Origin: Tetrahymena elliotti 4EA
Taxonomy: Eukaryota > Ciliophora > Oligohymenophorea > Hymenostomatida > Tetrahymenidae
Assembly: GCA_000231825.2 (NCBI GenBank)
Contig: JH720366.1
Span: forward strand, 247,484 to 311,483
Length of the DNA: 64,000 bases
Direction of reading: 5' to 3'
Shown piece after piece: positions 47,347-63,370 of this stretch. The notes beneath the pieces are model-generated. The model did no database searches, was not told the origin of the DNA, and saw only the letters and a list, made by a program, of their open reading frames with translations. The translations under genes and the position numbers were made by a program. Each line of letters starts with the position of its first letter. The first letter of the stretch is position 1.

Positions 47347-49766
47347 ATGAGCACTAATACCAAGAAGCAACAACCAGAATAAGTTATTCCTACTGAAGAA
47401 GTCAAGAAGGAAAACACTAAGGGTGAAAAGAGAACCCATGGCAGAACCAACAAGGGTACTAATGCTACCGTTGAAAAGGACGACCGTCAAAATAAGACTG
47501 GCTTAAAGAAGAGAGATCAAAATGCCAGAAGAAACGAAGGTACCTACATCAAGAAGGCTGCTCTTGAAAACGGAGAAAACCCTGCTTCTGATGAAGAATA
47601 AAAGAATAACAACGGTGAAAAGAAGCAATTCAAGCCCAGATATGAAAAGCATACCGAAAGCAAATTCAATTGGGATAGAAAGGCAATTACTCTTGAAACT
47701 CCCATTCCTATCAAGCCCACTGAAAAGGAATTGGTCTAAGAACCCAAGAGAGAAACTCTCAACAAGCTCATTGACCAAATCGATGCTAAGATTGAAACTG
47801 CTAAGACCACCAAGGTAACAATTGATTCACAATAAATTTTGTTATTTTAGTTTGTTTGGAAACTCTAATTTTATTTATTTAAACATTTTAAAAGTTCTAA
47901 AAAGTCAATGATATCGTCAATAGAGACAAGTCCATCAAGACCAATATCAATGGTCAATCTGAACCTCTCCACACTAAGTTAAAAGAACTCTTTGAAAAGC
48001 AAAAGCAAAAAAAAGCTGAACACGATGCTGCCTTAGCCGAATTCTAAAAGAAGGAAGATTCTGCCAAGATTATCGTAAGATATTTATTTGATTCATGATG
48101 CATTCTTTTTGTTAACTCCTTTTTTCCATTCACAGTTCAAGAGATCATAAGAATTGAGAAACAAGATGAAGAAGTGTCTCAGTGAAAAAGAAATTAATGA
48201 AAGACTTGAAGAATTAACCTATCAATAAAAGAATGAAAAGTTAAACAATCAATAAGAAAAGAGAATCGTCCAAGAAATCGAAGACTTAAAGCAATCTCTC
48301 CCTCTTGCAATGTAAGGAGAAAATAAATGTCAAATGACTTGTTATTAATCTATCTATCTTTATTTATTACTAAAAGTCCTCTTTCCAAGTTAGAAGAAGA
48401 ACTCAGAGCTGCCCAAAAGGAATAAAAGGCCTACAAGGGTAAACAAGGTGCCGCCTACAAGTAATTGAAGGAAGTATAAGAAGAAATCAGTGAAGTTAAA
48501 AGACAATTAGACGAAATCAAGAAAGTAAATTATTTTTTAATTTAGAGTTTTCAACTAACAAACTAACTAACAAACAAACAAAGAAATTACGAAATAAAAA
48601 TCCTGCCCACGTTTACATATATTTTTATAAGAAATATTTGGAAAACATAAATCAATAAATAAATCTTCAATCTTTTAATTAACATTCTTTCATTAATTAA
48701 TTCACAAATCCTTCATTATCATATCTTTAATATTTTAATCAACAAATAATTAGCTCAGAGAAACCACCCAAAGCGGTGAAAACCCTGAAATTGAACTTGT
48801 CAAGAAGGAATGCAACGATTAGGTAGATTTATTGAAAAAGTAAAAGCACGAAGCTTACTAGAAATACGATGCTGACAGAAAGGCCTACCAAGAACAATAA
48901 GAACTCCTCAGATACATCGAATTCGTTAAAAAGCAATTGGATTACCTTAAAAAGAAGGAAGTTTAAAGAAAGAGAGATGAAGAAAGAAAGAAACGTGAAG
49001 AAGAAAGATAGAAGCGTGAAGAAGAAGAAAAGGTTCTTGAAGAATAAAAGAAGAAAAGCAGATACCTCGTTTATGTTGGTAAGACATCAATTCTCATCCT
49101 TATCTCAAATATACATACTAACCAAAAGAAGATACTCTTTATAAATTTATATTTATAAATCAATAGAAATTGCTGAACATTTGATCAATTACTTAGAAAA
49201 GCTCTCTGGTAAGGGTGATAAGAAGGATTATGTTGATACTGATGCCACCACCACTGTCACTGAACCCAAGTAGGAACTCAAGATTGAAGATTTAAATAAG
49301 CTCCTCTAAAAGGAAAAGTTGACTGTCCTCGTTAGCAAGAAGGAAAGAGCTGACTAATCTCAAGCCATTTTCGGAGGTCACAACAAAAAGAACAACAAGC
49401 CTAAAGAATAAGGTCAAAAGCAATAAGAAAAGCCTCAAGAAAAGAAGGTCATTGATGCTTTCAATCACAACTACGATATCATGGAATAATTCGAAAAGTT
49501 ATCTGTTGCTGCTCCCACTTTCAAGTCTGAAATCGAAAAGACCATTGCCTTACTCCAAGAAAAGAAGCAATACTACATCGATCTCCCCAACAAGGAAACT
49601 GTTGAAGCTGAAGAAAAGAATGCTGAAGAAGTAAATATTTGTTTTTATTTGACCACAAACAATCAACTAATTTTTTATTTTAAATAAACAGAAGCAAGAT
49701 AAGAAACAAAAAAAGCAAAACAAGATCGAATTCGATGAAACTGCTTTCCCTACTATTGAAAATTGA
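47347..49766 (+). CDS. Bfr1-like coiled-coil protein (mRNP/ribosome-associated family)
   Basis: ATG 47347, TGA 49764-49766, six or so introns. The N-terminal 120 residues are Lys/Gly/Asn-rich and charged (G-E-K-R-T-H-G-R-T-N-K-G). The central coiled coil has the Bfr1 pattern: L-N-K-L-I-D-Q-I-D-A-K-I near its start, a K-L-K-E-L-F-E-K-Q-K segment, and the block S-E-K-E-I-N-E-R-L-E-E-L ... E-K-R-I-V-Q-E-I-E-D-L-K. In yeast, Bfr1 associates with polysomes and mRNPs. Codon use is biased to AAG, GCC, CTC, ATC and CAA, unlike every neighbour, which usually marks highly expressed ciliate genes. The C-terminal part, after a V-Y-V|E-I-A junction, is lineage-specific. Family assignment is moderate; expression level is inferred. 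Confidence 0.7.
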
Positions 49767-51001
49767 GAGATGTGAAGGTGTTGTTATTAACCTCTTTAAC
49801 ATCAATCTATTCTTATTTAAATAGAAGAAATATTTGGTTAATGGTGAAGAAACTATATGGCTTGTTCTCAATCATATTGAAAGCATTCCATTTCTTCGAA
49901 ATAATTTATTAACAATTTATATTACTTTATGTGTAAAATTTTATCCATGAAAAATCATCAAAAATTCATACCGTTTTGTATCATTTTATCCACTTTGTTA
50001 ATATTTTACTTATTCAATTTTATAAAATCATTATTTCTCTTTTTTATCAAATGTTGAATAAGCAAAGATTATTTCTAATCAACTAAATCTCCTCTTATCG
50101 ATTAAACACACAAAATCTACAAAAAAAAACTTTAGCCCTTAAAAGCAATCAACCCAATCAATCAATCAAGATACTTATGATTAAATATTTTCTAACAAAA
50201 GAAAAATAATTCCTAAACTACTAAATCAATTCCACTTTTTTTATATTAGAGCTATGTAAAAGAATTTACAACCTTATCAGGTCTCCTGATAAAGACTTAT
50301 TTACAATTTTTGAATTTATTTTTACAAAATCACAAGTAATTATTACTTTCAATTCTTATTTCTAAATTCATTTTAAATATCAAATACAAATTAAAATCAT
50401 CAAAAATATGAATTTAAAAAACAGATTTTTAATCTAATTTTATTTTTTGATTACAAACAAACAATATAAAACTCAATAAAATATCAAAAGATTCTAATAT
50501 TTACTTTATAAGAATACAAATAGAATTTAAACTCTATTTTAAATTAGTTGTTTGATTTTAAGTAATCAATATAGATCATATTTTTTTAATTTTAAAGTTC
50601 ATTGCAAAAAAAAATATTTCTTAAACTAACAAAATAGATTTTCAATAATCATGGATAATATTTAATTTAAAAATAATATGCTTATATTTTCTTTCTTAAA
50701 TTAACAAAAGTTATTTTAAATAATCAACCATAGATCTTGTTAGGTTGAATTTAAAATTATTTGCTTGTATAATATTCCTTAAATTAAAAAATTTATTTTC
50801 AATGATGAACATGAATCATTTTTGTTTTAATTTAAAAATTAAAAAAATATTTGTTAAATTAAAAAATTGTTATTGAATACCAATAAAAAATCTGATCAAA
50901 AGAAATTTATTGAATTAGGAATTCAAATTAATTATTCTATTAACGTTAATTAAATAACTAACAGTATCAGAATATTCTCAATTTTTTATTTTTTTGTACA
51001 G
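49767..51001. other. Intergenic DNA with a hairpin and a ~100-bp repeat
   Basis: Start of an 8-kb stretch poor in intact genes. 50274-50292 is a perfect 8-bp stem (TTATCAGG / CCTGATAA) with a 3-nt TCT loop, 0.5 kb past the Bfr1-like stop codon. 50520-50890 is a decayed repeat in which AAATTAACAAAA-type starts recur about every 80-105 bp. No genes recognised. Confidence 0.45.
50520..50890 (+). repeat. Decayed tandem repeat, ~80-105-bp unit
   Basis: Units beginning AAACTAACAAAATAGATTTT (near 50621), AAATTAACAAAAGTTATTTT (50698), AAATTAAAAAATTTATTTTC (50783) and AAATTAAAAAATTGTTATTG (50857) each continue with CAAT-AT-AT--A and TTTAATTTAAAAAT-type words. A fainter unit precedes them at about 50525. 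Confidence 0.5.
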
Positions 51002-51283
51002 TTATTCCTCCAGATTTGCCGAAACGAGATACTGAGTTACTAAATAGATTTAGAGCCTGCTTTTGTTACCGAATCCCTTAGGGACCTTAATGCAGTATAT
51101 GCTGAAAGGGGAATAGAGCTGGGAAAGGCAAATAAAAGAAAAAAAGAAACCAAAAAATAATTAAAAAATTCTTTGACAGTTATAGAATCTTTCCTATCTT
51201 AATTTATTGACATATGTTATTATATTAAATTATTTTAAGATAAGTGCTAAAATTACAAATTTACTTAAAATAAAATAATCTGA
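51002..51283 (+). other. Isolated GC-richer island: orphan exon or structured RNA
   Basis: About 130 bp near 45% GC lies in DNA of about 20% GC. After a TTTTTGTACAG acceptor a + frame runs to TGA 51281-51283 and reads protein-like at first (D-L-E-P-A-F-V-T-E-S-L-R-D-L-N-A-V-Y), then becomes Lys-rich. The same segment can fold: ATTTGCC (51014-51020) pairs with GGCAAAT (51127-51133), ATACTG (51029-51034) with CAGTAT (51093-51098), and TCCC-TTA-GGGA forms a tight hairpin (51074-51084). I found no partner exons upstream or downstream. It may be an exon of a decayed gene or a non-coding RNA. Confidence 0.4.
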
Positions 51284-51362
51284 TTGGATGATGAAATAAA
51301 ATCAATATTGTATTTAAATAGAATATAAAAATCAGTAAATGCTTATGCAGAAATGAATATGT

Positions 51363-51428
51363 AAAACTGAGACCATTTCTAAAATCCATATTAATAAAAC
51401 TGAGACCATTTCTAAAATCCATATTAAT
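51363..51428 (+). repeat. Exact 33-bp direct duplication
   Basis: A 33-bp unit beginning AAAACTGAGACCATTTCTAA occurs twice head to tail (51363-51395 and 51396-51428) without a mismatch. It points to a recent slip in otherwise decayed DNA. Confidence 0.92.
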
Positions 51429-51734
51429 GAGATATTTTAAATCTGGTATGATTTTTAGAAAAACAGCTCCAATTATAAGGTAAAAGTATATCAGTTTGTA
51501 TAATATCTGCTCATAAAATTGAATTTATTCAATTTTTGAAATATGAATAAACTTTTAAGTTAATAGAAAAAGAAGAAGAATGGAATTAATTAAACAATTT
51601 AATTAGATTTGCTTTATATAAATTAAACAAATATTCAATGCAAGGTACAAATTAAATAGTTTGTTACTTCTACTGATTTCATCATAATTATATTTTTAAA
51701 TTATAAATAAAAGAGATGAGAGATAATTATTTCT

Positions 51735-52662
51735 TTTTCTTTTCAGTCTTAGAAATTTCTCTTTTAGGTGTTTCCACCTATTTTCTATTTTTTTTGTGTG
51801 TACATATCAACCATTGATTTTTTTGTAATTTTACTCTCTTTTTGTGTTTTTTTTGAAAGATTTTCTTTATTATTTACAAAATTTTGTGAGTGGCTTATGC
51901 TATAATGCTTATAACCTTCTGATTTGAAAAGCAAATATGCACGCCATTTGTCATCACATATCATTTTACACTTTTTAGAGACAAAGCATTGTATTAAAGG
52001 AATAATCATTTTCTTATTTCTTATCATCACTGGAATCAAAACAGTTCTATTTTCATTTTTGTTTCTTTAGGTAATACTAGTACTGTTAGGGATTTTTTAT
52101 CTTTTATCTTATCAAAATTTTTTCGATTCTTATCCACTTTTTTATATTTAAAATAAAAAATTTAAATGTTTACAAAATAATTTCACTTTACTTTTTTTTG
52201 AGTATGATTTTTTGAGTTACTTATTTTTAATTTTTAATTAAATTACTGTTTTCAACCATAATCCTTATTTTAATAAATCTTCATTCAATTTGATTGGATA
52301 ATATAAAATTTTTATTAATTTTAATAAATACATTAATCAACCAAACTATCAATAACATTAACAAATTGATAAAGTAAATATATTTTTATTATCTTAATTG
52401 CTATTTTATCCGAATATATCTCTCATCTAAAATTCTTATCCTTTATCTGCTTTATAGGATATATTCCGATTTTATCCTGATGTAATTGATCGGTTAACAC
52501 CACTAGGTCATACCAATAACCCTCTGCTGCCTTCTCAAAATTCTACCTCTGTTGAATTTTCTTGAGAATATACTTTCATCATCTCTACAACATGCCCATT
52601 TTCACCTAATTTCCTAATTTTAAGTTAGAAAAATATGAAATATAGAAAGTTTTAATGCCTCA
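51735..52662 (-). pseudogene. ISXO2/Merlin-type transposase relic
   Basis: Read on the minus strand. G-E-N-G-H-V-V-E (about 52600) is followed, one frame over, by D-D-E-S-I-F-S-R-K-F-N-R-G-R, which matches the first catalytic block of ISXO2-like/Merlin transposases (I-D-E-S ... R-K-Y-N-R-G). Further on, I-P-V-M and I-C-D-D-K-W-R-A-Y (about 51940), then G-Y-K-H-Y-S-I-S-H-S-Q-N-F-V-N, match the second catalytic Asp block (D-E-W-x-A-Y ... G-Y-x-H-x-x-V-N-H-S). The third Glu region is not recognisable. At least one frameshift, in-frame TGAs and missing pieces show that it is inactive. Terminal inverted repeats were not found. Confidence 0.72.
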
Positions 52663-52770
52663 GCCAAAATTTTTCTTGATTTCGTCAAATCGTATTTGAA
52701 GATGTCAATGCTATTAGTTATAGAAGAGTATGCATAAAAGAGAATAGCACCTCCAACAATAATGGTTAAC

Positions 52771-54499
52771 ATGAGAAGAAGATTTTCTAAGAGTTATCAA
52801 AAAATTACACTTAAAGCACTGAAGGATTTCGATGAGTCTCAAATTAAGAGCAATGTATATTGCATCTACTTATTGATCATCTCCTGTGCTTAAATCTCAT
52901 ATTCTGATTTTAGGTTTTTAGGTGTAGGAAAGTAAGGATTAGTTTTACTTGCAAAAAACAAATCAAACAATAAAAGATATGCTATCAAAGGAAATCGTGT
53001 TAAAAATTCTCAAGGAGCTATTCATTAGGAAACATATAATTAGACTTAAATAGAGATCTAATAGTTGGAAAAATGCAGAGGTTCCCCCTATGTTGTTAAT
53101 CTTTTAGGAACAATTGAAGGGAAAGAATTCACCTACTTAATTTTGAATGAATGTTAAGGTAAATAATCTTCAGATAATAATAGAGGAAATGCCATTCACT
53201 TCTTATTTTTATTAAGGAACTCTTAATGAAATTATACAAAATAGCTAAAATTAAAAACTTAACGAATTATCTGTAATCAAATATGCTAAGGATATTGCAG
53301 AGGGTCTTCTCTACATTCATTCCAAAAAAACAATTGCAAAGGATATTAAATATATTGATTGACTACAATGGAAATGCTGTAGTCTGTAAGATATTTATAT
53401 GCAAAAATGAATGATTTTAATTAAGCTCTTTCAAAATAAAACAGCTGATTTAGGATTGGCAAATAATCTTGCAAAAACTTCTGGTCCTTCTCTGAAATAC
53501 CACGTAATAGACAAATAAATTCACAAAAACTTGTAATTTTGAATATTTTTTTATTATTCAATTGATCTTAAGATGGGAAATGATCTTTATAAAGCACCAG
53601 AATGTTATTTGCCAGCTGACTTTGATTATTTCTATAACGAATACTAAGCATAAGGAATATAAGTTGAGCATAAACCAACAGCAAAAGTAATTTGTTAATT
53701 AAAATTTACTTCATCAATTCACCAAATAAAATTATTCATTTTTCTATAAAAGAGAGAATCATTTGCATTTGGTAAAAATGACAAAGTTAGTTAAAAATTT
53801 GATGCTTTATTTTATAAAAGGTTACCTAATTTTTGTCATGATATGATTTAAGGATTCAATATTAGTTTGATGATGAATAAACACTTATCATTAAAATTCA
53901 ATAATCAGATTTGGGGTTAGTTTACTTATTTTAAACTACTTAAGTACATCATAGATGGATTGACTTAGTTCAATCCAAAAGATAGGTTTTCCATAAAGGA
54001 AGCATTAATTATATTAAAAGGAATTATTTGTTTTGAATTTAAATTAGATGAAAGGTTTATAGAGGTCATGGAAGGAACAGAAACCCAAAAATTCATTAGT
54101 AGCATTTAAAACAATATCGAATTTGTTCAAAATTATGATGATAAATTTTACCCTATTATGTAATTTAAAAAGTCAAAGTATTAAATAATTCAAACTTTAA
54201 ATTTTATAAGCTAAAACGAGTAAGGCTTACTTTAAGAAATCCAGTGTGATCTAAACAGCTAAAAATCAAAATATGTCAATTAATCAAAACTAATTGATAA
54301 TTTTAAATAATACTTTAATAAATAATAGGAACAAATGATAGATCAATAACAAAAGTCTAATGATTCTTTAGTTATTTAAATATAATAAAAAGATAAAATA
54401 ATTTAGGATTTACAAAAAAGATTTGAAGAACCATAAAATTAGATTAAAAATGTTAGTAGACCTAATAGCAAAAGGCTCCTGAGATATCAAAGTAATTGA
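52771..54499 (+). pseudogene. Protein kinase-like gene with broken catalytic loop
   Basis: ATG 52771 (in-frame ATGs exist further up). The frame gives F-L-G-V-G-K-Q-G-L-V-L-L (glycine loop) and Y-A-I-K-G (ATP Lys). It continues through an intron to A-E-G-L-L-Y-I-H-S-K-K-T-I-A-K-D-I-K. The Asp stands where HRD is expected, but the following P-E-N-I-L-I-D has lost its first residues: N-I-L-I-D-Y-N-G-N-A-V-V appears one frame over, and TGA 53360-53362 ends the first frame. Beyond lie S-D-L-G-L-A (DFG position), Y-K-A-P-E (APE), a helical C-lobe and a Gln-rich coiled-coil tail to TGA 54497-54499. The indel means a pseudogene, unless it is an assembly error. Specific family not recognised. Confidence 0.65.
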
Positions 54500-55383
54500 A
54501 TAATTAACCAAATTTTTGAAGCAAAAAACTAAATAACTAAGAATAAAATAATATTTTTTAAAGTTAAAAAAAATTTAAAAGGATAAAACAAATTTTTATT
54601 TGAGTTAAAAAATATTGTAGATTCTAATATATCTATACAATTAATTGACCCCTCCACCCCTCTTCCCTTCCAAATTTAAAATAAAAATTTAGATGTTAAC
54701 AAATTTTTTTCGGATAATTTAAAAAGATATAGAAATACTGTAGAATAACTAATTCTCAGAAAAATTTTAGGCTCATTCATTTTAGAATGAAAGAATTTTC
54801 AATTCAGTTTTTATTTTAAAGTATTTGTTTTCAAATTGATATTTTTCTTTAATATTGCAATCTAAAAATCATAAATATTTAAAAAGTAAATTATTAATCA
54901 TTCAAGAATTAACTAAATTGTCTAATTTTGTAATCAATAAATAAAGAATGGGAAATTCTTCTAATTTTGTGAAAGGTCTTATAGTTTCCTATATGGATAT
55001 AGGATATTCTTCAAGGGAGACATCAAATAAGATAGGATCACTTATAGGCAGATATAATACTAATCAGAGTTCTAAGAATATTAGAATATAGAATATTTTT
55101 AGAATATACTCTACTCTAGAATCGAATAACGCCTATTGTTAAAAAATTATTCTGCTAGAATATGATATTTAATATTCTAAAATTTTTTTAGAATAAGAAT
55201 ATCAATTCAAGTTATTCAAAAATAATCCAGAATATTCTATTTTATTCTAATAAATTATAGAATATTATTCTAATTACTATTCGTAGTATATTTATATTGA
55301 AATATAATATAGATAAATAGAGGTCCGGTTAAGGTGCTAGTCGAATATATACATCGATAATTAATAGTTAATAAAGGTATAAT
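54500..55383. other. Intergenic DNA with AATATTC-rich patch
   Basis: 55070-55310 is packed with GAATATT and its complement AATATTC in both orientations, able to form many short hairpins. 54988-55003 is CCTATAT-GG-ATATAGG, an almost loopless perfect inverted repeat. 55320-55350 has a GC-richer AGGTCCGGTTAAGGTGCTAG. It may hold the decayed end of the adjacent hAT element, but no terminal repeat pair could be established. Confidence 0.4.
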
Positions 55384-57286
55384 GATATATTTTAAATAAA
55401 GTAGTGTTATATAAATTTAAAGTATTCCAGTATGCAGTGTAATTTTTCAATCACTTTTTAGATAAAATTAGAGTGATAACTAAAAGGATAAATTTGCCAT
55501 ATTTAATTAATTTATGTTTTCCTCTTTCGAATTACTTAATTTATTTATTTATAAGATAAATTCATAGATATCATAATGAATGGAAGAAGAAAATTCATAA
55601 AATTATCTTTCTTAAGGTAGTGATCTAATAACAACAAGGGATTAAAATCACAAGAACTTAACAATAACATGAATTTGATTTATTTCACTATTTTACAAAA
55701 GATATTTAAATGATCAATCTGAATATTTTGCCTTGTGTTTATTGTTAAAACAAAGATTTATACAAAGATACCAAAAACTACATCGAATTTGATAAATCAT
55801 TTACAGGAACATATAGGTCTATTTAAGAATCAGAATATACAAAAGATAATTAAAAAAAGAAAGAAAAATAAACCTGAATTAGGATAGAAAAAGTTATTCT
55901 TCTAGCAAAAATAAGAAATAGAAAGTAGATCATAAAAAATTAGATATTGTTTCCAAAATGATAATATATAGTATTGTATAATAATATAAACTATTAAAGA
56001 TAATCAGCCATTAATGTAGCTTTAAAAAAAAGAAGTTAAATAGAAGATTAATCCTACAATAAAACGAAGTAGAAACAAGTGACTTAGAATCAAATTAACA
56101 TAAATATAATCATAAAGAAGACTCTTTACAACTCTCTTTAATTGATGAAAATAAATAATCTTTCTAAAATACGGAAGAATTTAAAATATTTGGCTAGAAT
56201 AAATAAACGTAAAACATATTCTTAGTTTCTGACTCTTATTCCTCGAATTGAAGAGCATGTAATTTATCAAATCAATTTTCTTATCATTTCATTTGTTTTT
56301 ATCACTATAGCAATACAATAATCAAAAAAACCTATGAAAATTGTAAAATATTAAAAAATAGTCTTGATAATGTTGATAAAATTTGTAAAATCTTTAGAAA
56401 ATCTCCATTACTTAAACTTCTAGAAGATAATCAATATGAATTATAATTAAAAGAACCATTTATATACTAGATGGCTGTGGATCATTAATAATAAGATCAA
56501 TCCATTTTTAAGAGCTAGAAATAGCATATTTACTTTCTTTACAAAGTAATATCCAAAAATTAACAAAAATAATCATACTTGCATATCATTAGCACTTCCA
56601 TTTCTTACTTCAATCAAAGATTTATTAAAAATTAATTAATTTGATTTTTTAATCATTTAATAAATAAAGAAATAAATGAAAAAATATGAAAAGAGGCTTA
56701 TCAAAATATTTTAACTTTAATTCAAATCCAATCTTTACTCTCATTAGTTTTTTAGACCCTAACTATTGCTAAATCTTAAAATATAATCATTAAGATTAGT
56801 TTTAATAGTATATTATATAGAATTTTAAAGAATAAGACGAAATCATAAATATTATCACAATTGATATATTGAATTAATAACCATCAAAATAAAATAATAT
56901 TAATGAAGAAACAGTGCCAATAGAATATTTACTAGATTATAAAATAATAATTAAATTGAGTTTTATAAAACTTAAGCAAAAAAATATCAATTTTATAATT
57001 ACAAACAGAATTTCAATTATATTTATAGATAAAAGAAAATCTTGAGAATTTAGTTTAACAATACCTGAAATAAGATTTGATGAAAGGAGTGGTTAATATT
57101 TTGCAATTTTGATTTAGTAAATTTTCTTGTGAAAAACTATGATCATACACAATTACCAAGAGATTTTTATGCATTCCTTTTTTATCAGCAGAGATTGAGA
57201 GAAGATCCTCTTAATTTGGGAATATATTAAATAATAAAAAAAATAGACTTCATGCCAAAATATAATAATATATTCTATTTCTTAAG
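55384..57286 (+). pseudogene. hAT-family transposase relic
   Basis: Plus-strand fragments in shifting frames. The clearest is the C-terminal dimerisation block: F-L-C-I-P-F-L-S-A-E-I-E-R-R (57165-57210), then F-G-N-I-L-N-N-K-K-N-R-L-H and Y-I-L-F-L-K (to 57286). It matches the hAT pattern x-L-x-I-P-x-x-S-x-x-x-E-R ... G-N-I-L ... R-N-R-L. Two in-frame TGAs just upstream (57110, 57140) sit where hAT proteins often carry Trp, as if TGG had become TGA. Further up are F-L-D-P-N-Y (hAT A-L-D-P-R-x-K position, ~56750) and T-Y-E-N-C-K-I-L-K-N. The 5' part (55384-56230), with C-V-Y-C, may be the N-terminus but is uncertain. Inactive. Confidence 0.65.
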
Positions 57287-58141
57287 TTAAATTTTTTAAA
57301 ATAAAATTTTTCTGTAATGAGTTAGAATTATTTTACATAAATCATATTATTAAATGATTTTTGTCATATTTATAATTATATTATTGTATGAGATTAATTT
57401 CATTTAGTAAAATAATTTTTTTATTTTTGTTTTTTAAAAATTTTTTTATCCTAAAGAAAATAATAAATAATTCGCAATTTTTTGTTTTTTATGTTTTTTA
57501 ATAATTTAAAAATTAAATTTTCTTTTTGCTTTTATCATTTTAAATACTATCAATACATTCCTATTTTTTGGAATTTCTAAGCAAATGGTTTTTCAAAACA
57601 TCAACAAGGACTTATATAATTCTTATGCAAAGTGGTTTAGTACGTGTTAAAGTTTTATGCAAAATCATCTTCTTTCTATTTGAGGTCATTTAAATAAATG
57701 AAAAAATAATAAAATACTTAATGATGTAGAATATTTTTTTGTGTTTTTATGATTTACATAAATTAATAAATAAAATAATAGATTAATAATAAATACTCTC
57801 TCTTTTAATGATAATTGAATTAGTTTCTATTAAATTTTTAATAAAATTGTTTGTTTTCTTGATAAAATCAAGTTTAAGTATATAACGGATGAAAAAAGGA
57901 AAGAATGATGTTCAAAATTTGTATAAATAAATTGATGGTATGTCTTTAAAACACAAATAAAGAAAAAATAAAAATAGTTTAGTAGTTTATATATAATTTT
58001 TATTAATTATTTTGGGTCATATCTATTTTACAGTTGTTTGATAAGTTTAATTACGTAGATTCTATTTAATTAATCACTATTGCATGTCCTAATCTATTAT
58101 TTCAATTAAATTAATTAATTTATTTTCAACTCAAATTAATC
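57287..58141. other. AT-rich intergenic DNA
   Basis: From the end of the hAT relic to the 3' end of the Fused-type kinase gene. Long T and A runs; no coding character, no clear repeats. Confidence 0.45.
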
Positions 58142-63370
<5,229 letters not shown>

